This document shows, one piece after another, positions 1 through 7,726 of a stretch of DNA of 64,000 bases; position 1 is the first letter of the stretch; every line of letters starts with the position of its first letter. This DNA is from Mucilaginibacter_A sp964251965 (lineage in GTDB: Bacteria > Bacteroidota > Bacteroidia > Sphingobacteriales > Sphingobacteriaceae). The notes beneath the pieces were generated by a model. That model worked only from the letters and a program-made list of their open reading frames with translations. It was not told the DNA's origin and ran no database searches. The position numbers and the translations under genes are program-made. The DNA lies in the NCBI GenBank assembly GCA_964251965.1, contig CAXULQ010000002.1, positions 248,001 through 312,000 on the forward strand. Direction: 5' to 3'.

Positions 1-395
1 CAGGCAGAAGCACCGTCATGGCCATAAGCCGCATGTTTAACTGTTACCGCAGCAGCACCTTCCACATCAAAAAGCATACTGATTTTACCATTATTTTTTA
101 TGCGGATAGATTGCTTACCGGTTTTATAATCTGCTTCGCTGCTGCCGATAAGTGCATCTGCCAAATACCAGTTCCCGGTTTTAAAAGTACTATTACCGGC
201 CGCATAAGCTGTTTTGTGTCCTTGCTCAAAATCTTCTGTTAGGGTTTGGACAATATGATAATTTCCGCCATAACTTACAGCAGTTGGGTTTGCAGGCGGA
301 CTGGCTGTGTGGTTATTATCGCCGCAAGAATTAAACAACAAGGCAGTTGTAATAATCAATAACAAGCAACAGTTTTTTAAAATCAAATTGTACAT
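1..395 (-). CDS. Lipoprotein, N-terminal part (probably an exported endonuclease)
   Basis: This gene runs off the left edge, so only the first ~131 codons are visible. The start is the ATG at 393-395. The first ~24 residues form a hydrophobic signal ending in a lipobox (LFNSC), so the product is predicted to be a lipidated envelope protein. The following sequence (EDFEQGHKTAYAAGN, then TGNWYLADALIG, then KTGKQSIRIKN) resembles the jelly-roll-like N-terminal module that often precedes DNA/RNA non-specific endonuclease domains in Bacteroidota exported nucleases. The catalytic domain would lie outside the window, so the nuclease assignment is inference. Copies of the dispersed AAAAGAAG motif follow just upstream of its start. 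Confidence 0.6.
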   Translation of the reverse strand, partial: MYNLILKNCCLLLIITTALLFNSCGDNNHTASPPANPTAVSYGGNYHIVQTLTEDFEQGHKTAYAAGNSTFKTGNWYLADALIGSSEADYKTGKQSIRIKNNGKISMLFDVEGAAAVTVKHAAYGHDGASA

Positions 396-473
396 GTTTG
401 GTAAAAAGCTTCCGGATGAAATTACCATTAAAAGAAGCATTCTATCAAAACAAGCAAATTTCTTCTTAAAACC

Positions 474-647
474 CTACGAATAAAGGCAATCTTCGCATAA
501 ATCTAACCCAAACCTGGTATGATGAACGCTTTCTATGATGCGCAGCTCGTTTTTGCATATCGCACAATGTTTAACTTGGGGCACTGCATTAGTTTGAATT
601 GAAACTAATTTTTCGCATGTGGTTTGGTTTGGAGTATCAGTCTTCAT
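474..647 (-). CDS. Small 57-residue protein with two CxxC motifs
   Basis: This short frame starts at ATG 645-647 and ends at TAG 474-476. The translation contains KHCAICKNEL and, near the C-terminus, LCEDCLYS: two CxxC pairs about 20 residues apart, as in a small zinc ribbon or treble-clef finger. The spacing and Lys/Glu-rich composition support a real protein rather than a chance frame. It lies alone between the truncated lipoprotein and a tRNA gene, with no obvious partner. The function is not recognised; a nucleic-acid or protein-binding adaptor is possible. The metal ligands are seen directly, but expression is inferred. Confidence 0.6.
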   Translation of the reverse strand: MKTDTPNQTTCEKLVSIQTNAVPQVKHCAICKNELRIIESVHHTRFGLDLCEDCLYS

Positions 648-927
648 ATTCAGTTTAAATAATGGGGTTGATACTTACCATACAAACTTTGATCCCATTA
701 ATTTTCTTAGTCAATAGCTGTTTTTTAAGCTGATGAATAAAATTTATGTAGAAATTTGTGCCATAAAAGAAGCATGCTCTACTTTTTCCGGGGATTATTT
801 TCAACACCATTATTATAAACGGACTTAATAAACAGGCTGACTTCGATTTGATCAGCATGCTGTTTTTACCTAACAAAAACCAAGGCAAAACAGCAGTATT
901 TATTTGGATAGAGGAACACGGATTAAA

Positions 928-958
928 TTTGCTAACGAAAATATTTTTTCTAAGTTTG
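928..958 (+). promoter_or_regulatory. Bacteroidota-type promoter of tRNA-Ala
   Basis: A -33 TTTG at 928-931 and a -7 TAAGTTTG at 951-958 are separated by 19 bases, matching the Bacteroidota consensus TTTG-N19/20-TAnnTTTG. The -7 element ends 11 bases before the tRNA 5' end, leaving room for a short leader. Confidence 0.75.
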
Positions 959-969
959 CAAACACAAAA

Positions 970-1043
970 GGGGGATTAGCTCAGCTGGCTAGAGCGTTTG
1001 CATGGCATGCAAGAGGTCATCGGTTCGACTCCGATATTCTCCA
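970..1043 (+). tRNA. tRNA-Ala (anticodon GGC)
   Basis: The cloverleaf can be folded by eye. The acceptor GGGGGAT pairs with ATTCTCC, the D arm is GCTC/GAGC, the anticodon stem TTTGC/GCAAG encloses loop ATGGCAT (anticodon GGC), and the T arm ATCGG/CCGAT encloses TTCGACT. Discriminator A1043 follows; CCA is not encoded, so it must be added enzymatically. It decodes GCC (and GCU by wobble). It stands alone between its own promoter and a strong terminator. Confidence 0.95.
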
Positions 1044-1050
1044 CATTAGT

Positions 1051-1089
1051 AATTAAGGCCTTACGAAATTTCGTAAGGCCTTAATTTTT
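1051..1089 (+). terminator. Rho-independent terminator after tRNA-Ala
   Basis: A near-perfect palindrome has arms AATTAAGGCCTTACGAAA and TTTCGTAAGGCCTTAATT with almost no loop, followed by a T run. It sits immediately after the tRNA. Confidence 0.85.
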
Positions 1090-1151
1090 CCAGGATAAAG
1101 TTGTGATAAAGTTAAAAAAAGATATAAGGCGGTTTATAAGCATATTACTTT

Positions 1152-1262
1152 TTACATCCTTAAAGTCTTAAATAGTTCAAGCATTCCAGGCGCCAGGTGT
1201 TCTTTGTTCTTTTCCCTTGCCTGCATCAGCAATAATTTTAAGTCATCTTCTTTAAAACCGTG
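1152..1262 (-). pseudogene. Possible 3' remnant of an unidentified gene
   Basis: On the minus strand a frame of about 36 codons reads GFKEDDLKLLLMQAREKN, continues with HLAPGMLELFKTLRM and then stops. The composition looks like a genuine helical C-terminus. The frame has an in-frame stop immediately upstream and no plausible start, so it is probably the tail of a decayed gene. The family is not recognised. The rest of the 1090-1359 gap shows nothing I can support. Confidence 0.3.
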
Positions 1263-1359
1263 TTATCTGTAGTATTTATAAAAAACAAAGCCATGTTTAG
1301 CTGTTTCTATAAAAAGCAGTAAAATCGGACGTATTTTAACTGTTCCATATTCTTAAATT

Positions 1360-2853
1360 ATGAAAGAGAGAAAAGGGATTTCGGGCAATGCTGCCAGCCT
1401 TATTGAATCTCTTAAAAGCGAAAATGAGGTCTTAAAACAAACGGTTTATAGACTGACTACGAGCAAAGCCATACACAACAGTGTGGAGCATCCGGATAAT
1501 AAGGAAAGCCATGACCGCTTTCAAACTGTATTTGAATCTTCCAGTTTAGGTAATAAGATTATATCATCAGACCTGAAAATCCTACAGGTAAACCCCGCCC
1601 TGGTAACACTTTTGGGATACAGTTCAAAGCAGGATATTATTGGTACCCGAATACTTGATTATTCTCCATTGGACCACCATCAACATTGGCAAACCCTTCA
1701 GGAAAATCTTTGGACACATGCCAGTTCATCTTTTAGCCTGGAAACGGCTTTAATAAAAAAAGATGGCTCTGTGATCTGGTGCCAGGTAAATTCTATCCTG
1801 TTTCAGGACGAAGGGGAAACGCTGGGTTACACGATTATAGAAGATATTACCAATCACCATCGGCTCCGGCAGTTTGAAGCATTGATAAAAAGCGGAAACG
1901 ATATTATTTGCGTGGTAGGTGCTGATGGTACTTATCAGTATGTAAGTCCGTCGGTAAAAAAGGCCCTGCATTTTGAGCCTGAGTTTTTTATAGGAAAAAA
2001 GCCTTTCGAATTTGTTCATCCGGATGATGTACCACGCATAACCAGTGCTTTTGAATATGTTTTAACTACTGATGAGCCTGTACATGTTTCACCATTTCGT
2101 TTTAAAAGTGCTTATTGCGACTGGTGCTGGTTAGATAGTTATGTCACAAACAGGATAAACGATCCTGCAATTCTTGGAATTGTGATCAATGCAAGAGACA
2201 TTAGTATCAAGATAAAAGACGAGCGGGAAAAACAGCTTGCAGCAGAGAAATTGAGGCTTAGTAACGAACGATACGAATTAGCTGCCAAAGCTACCAAGGA
2301 TATTATTTGGGACTGGGATTTGGAAAACAATCAGCTGAGCCGGGACAAAGGTTTTGAAGAGATTTTAGGAAGGAGTTTGGATCACGAAGCCAAATTTTCC
2401 ACGTCATGGGAAGAGTATATCCACCCGGACGATAAAGAGGAGGTTTTAAAAAGCATTATTGCAGCTACTACTAATCCGGATGAGAAGTTCTGGCAGAAAG
2501 AATACCGTTACACAAGAGACAATGGATCGATTGCTTTTATTACCGATCGCGGATATATTGTTAGAAATGCAGCTAAAAAAGCGATCAGGATGGTTGGTGC
2601 CATGCAAGATAATACCGAGCTAAAAGAAAAAGAGCTGCGTATTTTAGAGCAGAACCAACGGATGCACGAAATTGCACAAATCAATTCTCACGTTATCCGA
2701 AGCCCGGTTGCCAGTATTTTAGGATTGATGAGTTTGCTGGATAAAGAGGGTATTGTTGGAAAAGATAATATAAAAATACTGGAACATTTACTAACCAGTA
2801 CACAGAAACTGGATGCCGTAATCAGACAGATAAACGAAAAAACAACCGACTAA
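1360..2853 (+). CDS. Triple-PAS sensor protein with DHp helices but no kinase ATPase domain
   Basis: The 497-residue soluble protein has a short coiled N-terminus and three PAS modules at roughly residues 50-170, 170-290 and 305-430. The second and third carry the typical HPDD turn (FVHPDDV, YIHPDDK). The C-terminal ~60 residues form a HisKA-like dimerisation helix pair with an H-box at His444 (SHVIRSPVASILGL). The protein then stops; there is no HATPase_c domain. Similar PAS-DHp proteins without a catalytic domain are known in Sphingobacteriaceae. It may act as a phosphotransfer scaffold or be phosphorylated in trans. It has no transmembrane segment and no adjacent response regulator; a single-domain regulator lies at 10840. 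Confidence 0.8.
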   Translation: MKERKGISGNAASLIESLKSENEVLKQTVYRLTTSKAIHNSVEHPDNKESHDRFQTVFESSSLGNKIISSDLKILQVNPALVTLLGYSSKQDIIGTRILDYSPLDHHQHWQTLQENLWTHASSSFSLETALIKKDGSVIWCQVNSILFQDEGETLGYTIIEDITNHHRLRQFEALIKSGNDIICVVGADGTYQYVSPSVKKALHFEPEFFIGKKPFEFVHPDDVPRITSAFEYVLTTDEPVHVSPFRFKSAYCDWCWLDSYVTNRINDPAILGIVINARDISIKIKDEREKQLAAEKLRLSNERYELAAKATKDIIWDWDLENNQLSRDKGFEEILGRSLDHEAKFSTSWEEYIHPDDKEEVLKSIIAATTNPDEKFWQKEYRYTRDNGSIAFITDRGYIVRNAAKKAIRMVGAMQDNTELKEKELRILEQNQRMHEIAQINSHVIRSPVASILGLMSLLDKEGIVGKDNIKILEHLLTSTQKLDAVIRQINEKTTD

Positions 2854-3001
2854 AAGAAGTGTTGTACTTTAAAAAATTGGCCTTTTGGTTGTATTGGTTT
2901 TAATTTTTATGATAAAAATGCCAATGCTTCTTTTATCTTATAAAAGTTGGTATTTGTACGGATTTAAATAAATCAAAAATTAAATCTCAACCAGTAGAAA
3001 G

Positions 3002-3433
3002 CTACTTGGACCGTGTCCAGGTTTCGGTTTTTCCGAAAAGGGAAACCCCTACGTAACCGCGCAGGTTAAGCTTATCGTTGCCCGACATGGAAATTTTGCT
3101 GTTGTAAGTTTTACCGGATTGTGCATCATAGATTTTGCCGTTTTCCCAGCTGTTGTCATCCTTGTAGATAAAATTTTTCAGAAATTCCAGGTTAAGCAAC
3201 GTCCTGCTGCGCAAGGTTGCATCTGGGTTTTTGGCATCCAATATTGGCTTGCCATTGGCATCGGTTTGTTCTTTAAACCAGGCCAACTTGCCAAAGTAAG
3301 CATCGCCCCTTTTGTATATTTCTATTTTGGCATCGTGTTTTGCCGTAAGCCAGGTGCCCACAATTGCATCTTTATTTTGTGCCGATAAGTTTAACGTCAG
3401 CATCATAAGCAGTAAAAAAGTAATCCTTTTCAT
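3002..3433 (-). CDS. DUF2147 family exported protein
   Basis: The 143-residue protein has a cleavable signal peptide (MKRITFLLLMMLTLNLSAQ). The mature part begins with the DUF2147 hallmark IVGTWLTAKHDAKIEIYK and continues with WENGKIYDAQSGKTYNSKI and LRGYVG, ending FGKTETWTR. It is predicted to be a small periplasmic beta-barrel of lipocalin-like fold; the biological role of the family is unknown. It is convergent with the PAS gene. A copy of the dispersed motif lies in the convergent gap at 2925-2935 and another behind its start at 3536-3546. Confidence 0.85.
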   Translation of the reverse strand: MKRITFLLLMMLTLNLSAQNKDAIVGTWLTAKHDAKIEIYKRGDAYFGKLAWFKEQTDANGKPILDAKNPDATLRSRTLLNLEFLKNFIYKDDNSWENGKIYDAQSGKTYNSKISMSGNDKLNLRGYVGVSLFGKTETWTRSK

Positions 3434-3639
3434 ATTAAATTGGCTTTGTATCTAAAACATATTTTACGCTAATTGTGTGAATAGGTTGTTGCGATATCTG
3501 GATCAAGTGCTGCAGTTTAAAAATAAAAACGCAGATGCTTCTTTTATCAACTAAAAAATAACAAAAACCGTAAAAAAAGTTATTTGTACCATTTTTGTTA
3601 TTTCAGATAAAAACCTGGATACAATTTAAATCCAACTAT

Positions 3640-4527
3640 TTAAATCTTGGAGATCACGTCCAAAGCAGCTGTCCATTTAATATCCGGGTAACGTTCGTTA
3701 TCAAGCGGGTTATTTTGAACACTAAACATACTATGCATATATTGGCTTTGCTGCCAGCTGGCGTAAAGCTGGTTTTCACCTTCGGGATGCGCGGCCCTTT
3801 CGCGTTTGTTATATTCGGAAAGTCCGGCTAAACTTCCCATCGGGATTAGTTTAAAGTCTGTTTTTTTAACTTCGGTTCCGATCGCTGCCAATTCATTTGC
3901 GCTGATCTGGAAACTGGCAATCCTTAAAATTTCAGGCGTTGCAGCATCCAAAGCGGCGGCTGCGGTAAATTCGGCGGTATTGTCTTTTGTGGTGAAATCG
4001 ACTTTCCAATCGGCATCCCCCCAAAAACCAACCGTGTTATTTTTGAGGTTATAAAAAGGCGTATTGTACCTTAAAATATCTGTAAAAGCACCATTAAAAA
4101 TGGAGGTTGCGGCGATATTTGCTTTAGAAAGATGCTTATGAAACTCTTTTCTTAAATCAAAGTTGCGGTTTTCGCCTTCCGGGAGGTTGGTAAAATCACA
4201 CGAAAAATCAGAAGGGATAAAGCGAGGTACACCTGCTGCTACGGCTGCATCCAGCAACAACAATTGCGTATCTACAATCACCTCACGCAAGCCGGCCAGC
4301 GCAGAAACCACACAGGAAACACCTGCGCAAGCCTGTTTCAATGCTTCTGCATCTGCTAAATCAACCTGTACTACTTTTGCACCCAGGTTTGTGAGTGATT
4401 CCACTTTTGCCGGATCGCTGCTGTTACGCACAAGCGCACGTACATCCGCGCCTTTGCTAACCAAAGCTTTGATAATCCTGCCGCCTAAATCGCCTGTTCC
4501 GCCAGCTACTAAAATTGTTGTTTTCAT
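3640..4527 (-). CDS. NmrA-like NAD(P)-binding reductase
   Basis: The 295-residue cytoplasmic protein opens with a Rossmann nucleotide-binding motif (ILVAGGTGDLGGRI) and has the extended-SDR/NmrA pattern (RALVRNSS, VQVDLAD, AGVPRFIPSDF). It most resembles the NmrA/isoflavone-reductase-like group that includes aromatic alcohol reductases and redox-sensing NmrA proteins. The exact substrate cannot be read from sequence. The GGTGDLGG glycines indicate NADP(H) or NAD(H) binding. It is monocistronic as far as I can see. The 272 bases upstream hold one motif copy (4691-4701). Confidence 0.8.
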   Translation of the reverse strand: MKTTILVAGGTGDLGGRIIKALVSKGADVRALVRNSSDPAKVESLTNLGAKVVQVDLADAEALKQACAGVSCVVSALAGLREVIVDTQLLLLDAAVAAGVPRFIPSDFSCDFTNLPEGENRNFDLRKEFHKHLSKANIAATSIFNGAFTDILRYNTPFYNLKNNTVGFWGDADWKVDFTTKDNTAEFTAAAALDAATPEILRIASFQISANELAAIGTEVKKTDFKLIPMGSLAGLSEYNKRERAAHPEGENQLYASWQQSQYMHSMFSVQNNPLDNERYPDIKWTAALDVISKI

Positions 4528-4799
4528 TGTTTACCTGTTAAGCTTTTATATCAGCTTATTAAATACAAAGGGACCGACTTAATTGTTGTATGCAGCAAGC
4601 CATTTAACATTGTTTGCAAACTGGGGGCATTATGTTTAAAGTTCGGCTGTTAATTATCCCGGGCAGCAGGAGATTAACTTTTTTATCCGGTAAAAGAAGC
4701 ATATCAAATAGTTGAAATAAAATTTAAACAAGCTCTGATAATATATAAAAATTGTATTTTTCCATCACAATTACCTAACCTTCAACCCCATTAACAAAT

Positions 4800-4964
4800 A
4801 TGAAAAAAAACCTTACTGCAGCATTGGTAATATTATTTTATCTGAGTGCTACAGCTTATCCGCTTAAAACACGTGGTGGTGCCAAAGCAGCCCATCGGCC
4901 GACATGCAAACCGCTATACTTCTTTTACCACTTAATTCTTGGTAAAATTTGCTGGAATTTGTAA
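4800..4964 (+). pseudogene. Truncated exported protein: signal peptide cut by a repeat insertion
   Basis: An ATG at 4800 begins a clear signal peptide (MKKNLTAALVILFYLSATAYP). After about 35 codons the frame runs into a copy of the TACTTCTTTTACC motif and a prfC-tail/REP-like segment and stops after 54 codons. The natural reading is that the 5' end of a secreted-protein gene was cut off when the RAYT/REP unit arrived. It could instead be expressed as a short exported peptide. Confidence 0.45.
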
Positions 4965-5105
4965 TTTCTATTTTTGGATTATTTGCATTACAATCCCTGT
5001 TGCGGCAGGCGTTGTTTACGAACAGGAACACTGCGTTTACAATTCGGCTATTAATTGTACGGCAAACCAAGAGATTTTTCAATATAAATTGATTGCCAAA
5101 CAATA
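4906..5105 (+). pseudogene. Oldest decayed REP/RAYT unit (3' end of transposase only)
   Basis: The segment starts with a prfC-tail-like stretch (motif at 4917-4927 followed by ACTTAATTCTTGGTAAA). It continues into a degraded REP (CTGGAATTTGTAATTTC) and then into 4981-5105, which aligns with the last ~115 bases of the intact transposase gene (7546-7660): ACAATCC-GTTGC-GCAGG-GTTGTTTACGA and CGGCTATTAA are shared. Only the tail of the transposase reading frame is left and it has many changes, so this is the most ancient of three RAYT copies. DUF4142 starts about 80 bases further on. Confidence 0.6.
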
Positions 5106-5185
5106 ATATAGAAATAAGCCCGACAGATAAAACATGTTGATATTTTATTAGTTTTAATTTTATTAATTGGATTAAAAAAATATAT

Positions 5186-5725
5186 ATGAAAACTTTAAAT
5201 CAAAAATCCCGTCGCGACTTTCTTTCAAAATCCCTGAAAGGTGCCGTAATGATTGGTGCCGGTGCAACTTTTGTTGGCAGTTTGCTGGATTCGGAAACAG
5301 CACATGCACAAACTTCAACTGCTGAATTACAGTCAAGGGTTGCCGTATTAGGTACTGCATCGCTTCAAACCAGTAAATTGGCATTAACAAAAGCTTCCAA
5401 CGCCCAGGTAAAGCTGTTCGCAAAATTTGAGGCGGCAGAACAAGAAGCCATGGGAAAGATTTTGAAAGACATGGGAACCACCGTTCCTGCACCAAGTGCG
5501 GAAGGAAAAGCTTTGCTAACAAAGCTGCAATCACTAAGCGGTACACCGTTTGACAAGGCATTTATGCAAGCGCAGGTTGAAACGCACCAAAAATTGCATG
5601 TTGCCGTGTCTGCGTTGATGAATGCCAGCAGCAGCAAAGATGTGAAGCATGTAACCAGTCTTGCGTTAGTTTCCATAACGGAGCATACGGAAAGAGGGAA
5701 ACTGCTGCTCGGCCAGTTGGCATAG
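5186..5725 (+). CDS. DUF4142 ferritin-like protein with Tat signal
   Basis: The 179-residue protein has a twin-arginine signal (KSRRDFLSKSLKGAVMIGAGATFVGS) followed by a mature domain rich in long helices. The pattern (FAKFEAAEQEAMGKILKDMG, FDKAFMQAQVETHQKL, SITEHTERGKLLLGQL) matches DUF4142, a putative four-helix ferritin-like family. The His and Glu residues in VETHQKLH and TEHTERG could bind metal, but no function is established. Tat export suggests folding or cofactor insertion before export. It is flanked on both sides by decayed REP/RAYT units, so it may be a passenger of that stack. Confidence 0.75.
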   Translation: MKTLNQKSRRDFLSKSLKGAVMIGAGATFVGSLLDSETAHAQTSTAELQSRVAVLGTASLQTSKLALTKASNAQVKLFAKFEAAEQEAMGKILKDMGTTVPAPSAEGKALLTKLQSLSGTPFDKAFMQAQVETHQKLHVAVSALMNASSSKDVKHVTSLALVSITEHTERGKLLLGQLA

Positions 5726-5819
5726 TGTAGAAAATTGCAATGCGCTTGATCTGATAGGTCAAGCGCTTAAATTAACCCCACTGCCTGCCAGTTCTCAGGC
5801 TGCATTTTTAATCCCATAA

Positions 5820-5920
5820 CTGCATACAAACCTTCATACTTCTTTTACCACCTAATTTTTGGTAAACTCGAAAGTGGTATGAAAACCAATCTCCGGGAAA
5901 CCGTGTTTTGCCAGATTAAT
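5820..5920 (-). repeat. Duplicated prfC 3' tail (copy furthest from prfC with readable frame)
   Basis: On the minus strand this stretch translates as LAKHGFPEIGFHTTFEFTKN then stop, a diverged copy of the prfC C-terminus (LAKRDFPEIEFHTTSEFK). The TACTTCTTTTACC motif lies just after the stop (5837-5847). A REP and a decayed RAYT follow. Confidence 0.75.
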
Positions 5921-5947
5921 CAGTTGAAGTTAACCAACTGAAATTTA

Positions 5948-5996
5948 CTGATCGTAATTTGTAATTACGATCATTGAGCTACGGATTTTCAATCCG
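5948..5996 (+). repeat. REP element upstream of the decayed RAYT
   Basis: Two small palindromes, ATCGTAATTTGTAATTACGAT and ACGGATTTTCAATCCG, are separated by CATTGAGCT, the same layout as the REP before the intact transposase. It ends 18 bases before the pseudogene start codon. Confidence 0.7.
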
Positions 5997-6014
5997 ATTT
6001 TATAAATTTAAGGC

Positions 6015-6305
6015 ATGGGTTTTAAATACAAAATCAGCAACGATGGGATTCATTTCATAACAGCTACCGTCGTCGATTGGATCGATGTTTTACCCCAAAA
6101 GCGCAGGCAAAACCAACAAGGTTTTTAAAACCTTGTTGGTTTATAGTAACTGGCCAAAATTGTGATAGAAAGTTTAAAATATTGCCAGCAATCAAAAGGC
6201 TTGGTTTTGTACGCCTGGTGTTTAATGCCCGGCCATTTACATTTTATTACTTCTGCGGAATAAAACGTTAAGCTTTCCGACATCATGCGCGATTTTAAAA
6301 GATTA
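6015..6305 (+). pseudogene. Decayed RAYT transposase (5' half)
   Basis: The first ~60 bases are nearly identical to the start of the intact transposase gene at 7119 (MGFKYKISNDGIHFITATVV). The frame is then disrupted by a 31-base perfect inverted repeat (6111-6141). Beyond it the similarity resumes (codons for LKYCQ, YAWCLMP, HLHF), with stops and a frameshift, and ends near codon 85 at the DoxX-like gene. The HLH metal/nuclease motif region is still recognisable (GHLHFI). The 3' half, including the tyrosine region, is missing. It is inactive by sequence. Confidence 0.85.
6111..6141. repeat. 31-base perfect inverted repeat inside the RAYT pseudogene
   Basis: Arms of 15 bases (AACCAACAAGGTTTT and its exact complement) flank a single T. 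It interrupts the decayed transposase frame and would form a stable hairpin. It is unlike the REP family nearby and appears to be a separate small insertion. Confidence 0.8.
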
Positions 6306-6701
6306 TCACCGTCCATCCGGTTTTACTGTAAACATTGGTGCATAATATTTTCGGTAGCCGTACCCTAAAAGTAAATTAGGAACCAACAATAGCACACCCA
6401 TTAGCCAGCCCGAGGGTACAAGAAGGGTATGAAATAAAAATACATTAAGACTGATAGGAAATAGTACTACCGCAGAAAATGCCGGGTAACGGTTGGTTAG
6501 TAATGAAACACCACCTAATATTTGAATTGCTTTTTGCATCGGATAAAAATAACCCGATGCCATTAACCCAGCTTTAAACAGGCCAGCCGCACCAGGGTGT
6601 AATGGCGGCTGATAAGGTATAAAATGCAGAAAATAATCAAGGCCAAATGTTAAATACAAAAAGCCTAACAGGATACGTGATACGAGTGTTGTTGTTTTCA
6701 C
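6306..6701 (-). CDS. DoxX-like small membrane protein
   Basis: The 131-residue protein has four predicted membrane helices (LVSRILLGFLYLTFGLDYF; AGLFKAGLMASGYFY; AFSAVVLFPISLNVFLFHTLL; LMGVLLLVPNLLLGYGY), the size and topology of DoxX/DUF4870-like quinone-associated or unknown membrane proteins. The LGFLYLTFGLDYFLHF opening is typical of the DoxX group. Its substrate is unknown. Its 3' end abuts the decayed RAYT, and a degenerate REP and a prfC-tail copy lie upstream, so it sits as a passenger in the repeat stack. Confidence 0.6.
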   Translation of the reverse strand: MKTTTLVSRILLGFLYLTFGLDYFLHFIPYQPPLHPGAAGLFKAGLMASGYFYPMQKAIQILGGVSLLTNRYPAFSAVVLFPISLNVFLFHTLLVPSGWLMGVLLLVPNLLLGYGYRKYYAPMFTVKPDGR

Positions 6702-6880
6702 AGCAGTGTATTAACAAGTACTTAATCTGCTAAATTAGCCATTTATTGAAATAATAATAAACACTTTCCCGGCTTATTTCTACGGCACCTCATTGGTATT
6801 TATTACAATAGCATTGATTTGAAAAACGGGGAACAGGCGTTATCGGGAAGTGTTACTGTTTTGAGATGAAAGTTTTTATT

Positions 6881-6929
6881 GATTTGAATTTGTAACCCCG
6901 TCTTTCAAACTAAAAATTTCAATCCATTA
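6881..6929 (+). repeat. Degenerate REP element
   Basis: TTGAATTTGTAACCCCGTC followed by AACTAAAAATTTCAATCC keeps the REP order (first palindrome, linker, second palindrome) with many substitutions. The dispersed motif follows 15 bases later. Confidence 0.5.
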
Positions 6930-6943
6930 GCACAAAACACCTC

Positions 6944-7020
6944 ATACTTCTTTTACCGCCTAATTTTTAGTAAACTCCGAAGTAGTATGAAATTCAATCT
7001 CCGGGAAATCGCGTTTGGCT
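6944..7020 (-). repeat. Duplicated prfC 3' tail next to the intact RAYT
   Basis: The minus strand encodes LAKRDFPEIEFHTTSEFTKN then stop, almost identical to the real prfC C-terminus. The motif TACTTCTTTTACC directly follows the stop, as it does behind prfC itself (8838-8848). This copy is younger than the one at 5820. Confidence 0.85.
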
Positions 7021-7027
7021 AAATTAT

Positions 7028-7104
7028 CTACTGGTCGGGATTTGTAATCTACTGGTCGGGATTTGTAATCCCGATCATTGAGCTACGGATTTTCAATCCG
7101 ATTG
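7028..7104 (+). repeat. REP element with partial tandem duplication, upstream of RAYT
   Basis: The unit TACTGGTCGGGATTTGTAAT occurs twice in tandem (7029-7048 and 7050-7069). The second copy continues into CCCGATCATTGAGCTACGG and TTTTCAATCCG. The GGGATTTGTAATCCC and CGGATTTTCAATCCG parts are palindromic. It ends 14 bases before the transposase start codon, the usual position of a REP relative to its RAYT. Confidence 0.85.
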
Positions 7105-7118
7105 TATATATTTAAAGC

Positions 7119-7664
7119 ATGGGTTTTAAATACAAAATCAGCAACGATGGGATTCATTTCATAACAGCTACCGTCGTCGATTGGATTGATGTTTTCACCC
7201 GTAAAGAACTCGCAGAAATTGTAATTGATAGTTTAAAATACTGCCAGAAAGAAAAAGGCTTGGTTTTATACGCCTGGTGTTTAATGCCCAGTCATTTGCA
7301 TTTAATTGCTTCTACAAAAGAAAACACAACACTTTCTAATGTTATGCGCGACTTTAAAAAATTTACTTCTAAAAGTATCGTTGCCGCCATTAAAGAAATT
7401 AACGAAAGCAGAAGAGAATGGCTGTTGGATAAATTTGAATTTGCCGGAAGAACCAATTTTAAAAACAAGGAATATAAATTCTGGCAGGACGGCTTTCATC
7501 CGATAGAATTAGATACCAATGCGATGATGGAACAAAAGCTGGATTATTTGCACAACAATCCGGTTGCAGCAGGAATTGTTTACGAGCCAGAACATTATGT
7601 TTACAGTTCGGCTATTAACTATACCGGGCAGTTGGGGTTGCTTGATGTTTTGTTGATTGAATAG
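7119..7664 (+). mobile_element. REP-associated tyrosine transposase (RAYT, Y1_Tnp), intact
   Basis: The 181-residue single-strand nuclease is of the IS200/IS605 Y1 superfamily. The HUH motif is seen as CLMPSHLHLI (His59, His61), and the downstream helix contains KLDYLHNNPV with a candidate catalytic tyrosine at 144 followed by the NPV signature typical of RAYTs. The length is normal for the family and no frame is broken. RAYTs nick and rejoin REP hairpins. Here a REP lies directly upstream and an inverted one directly downstream, as expected for a mobile REP-RAYT unit. Two decayed relatives sit at 6015 and 4981. Confidence 0.92.
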
Positions 7665-7666
7665 TT

Positions 7667-7720
7667 AGGATTAAAAATCCTTAGCTCGAAGGACGGGATT
7701 ACAAATTCCGACCAGTAGAG
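7667..7720 (-). repeat. REP element, inverted, downstream of RAYT
   Basis: On the minus strand it reads CTACTGGTCGGAATTTGTAA, then TCCCGTCCTTCGAGC, then TAAGGATTTTTAATCC. It forms an inverted partner to the REP at 7028 and separates the transposase from the DUF4238 gene. Confidence 0.85.
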
Positions 7721-7726
7721 ATTCTG

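Noticed and set aside
655..888. 77-codon minus-strand open frame upstream of the tRNA
   Set aside because: It is composed of motif copies and AT-rich spacer, has no domain-like composition, and has no support as a gene.
7028..7069. Tandem 21-base units resembling a mini CRISPR
   Set aside because: The two units are directly adjacent without spacers and are part of a REP. No cas genes or array are present in the window.
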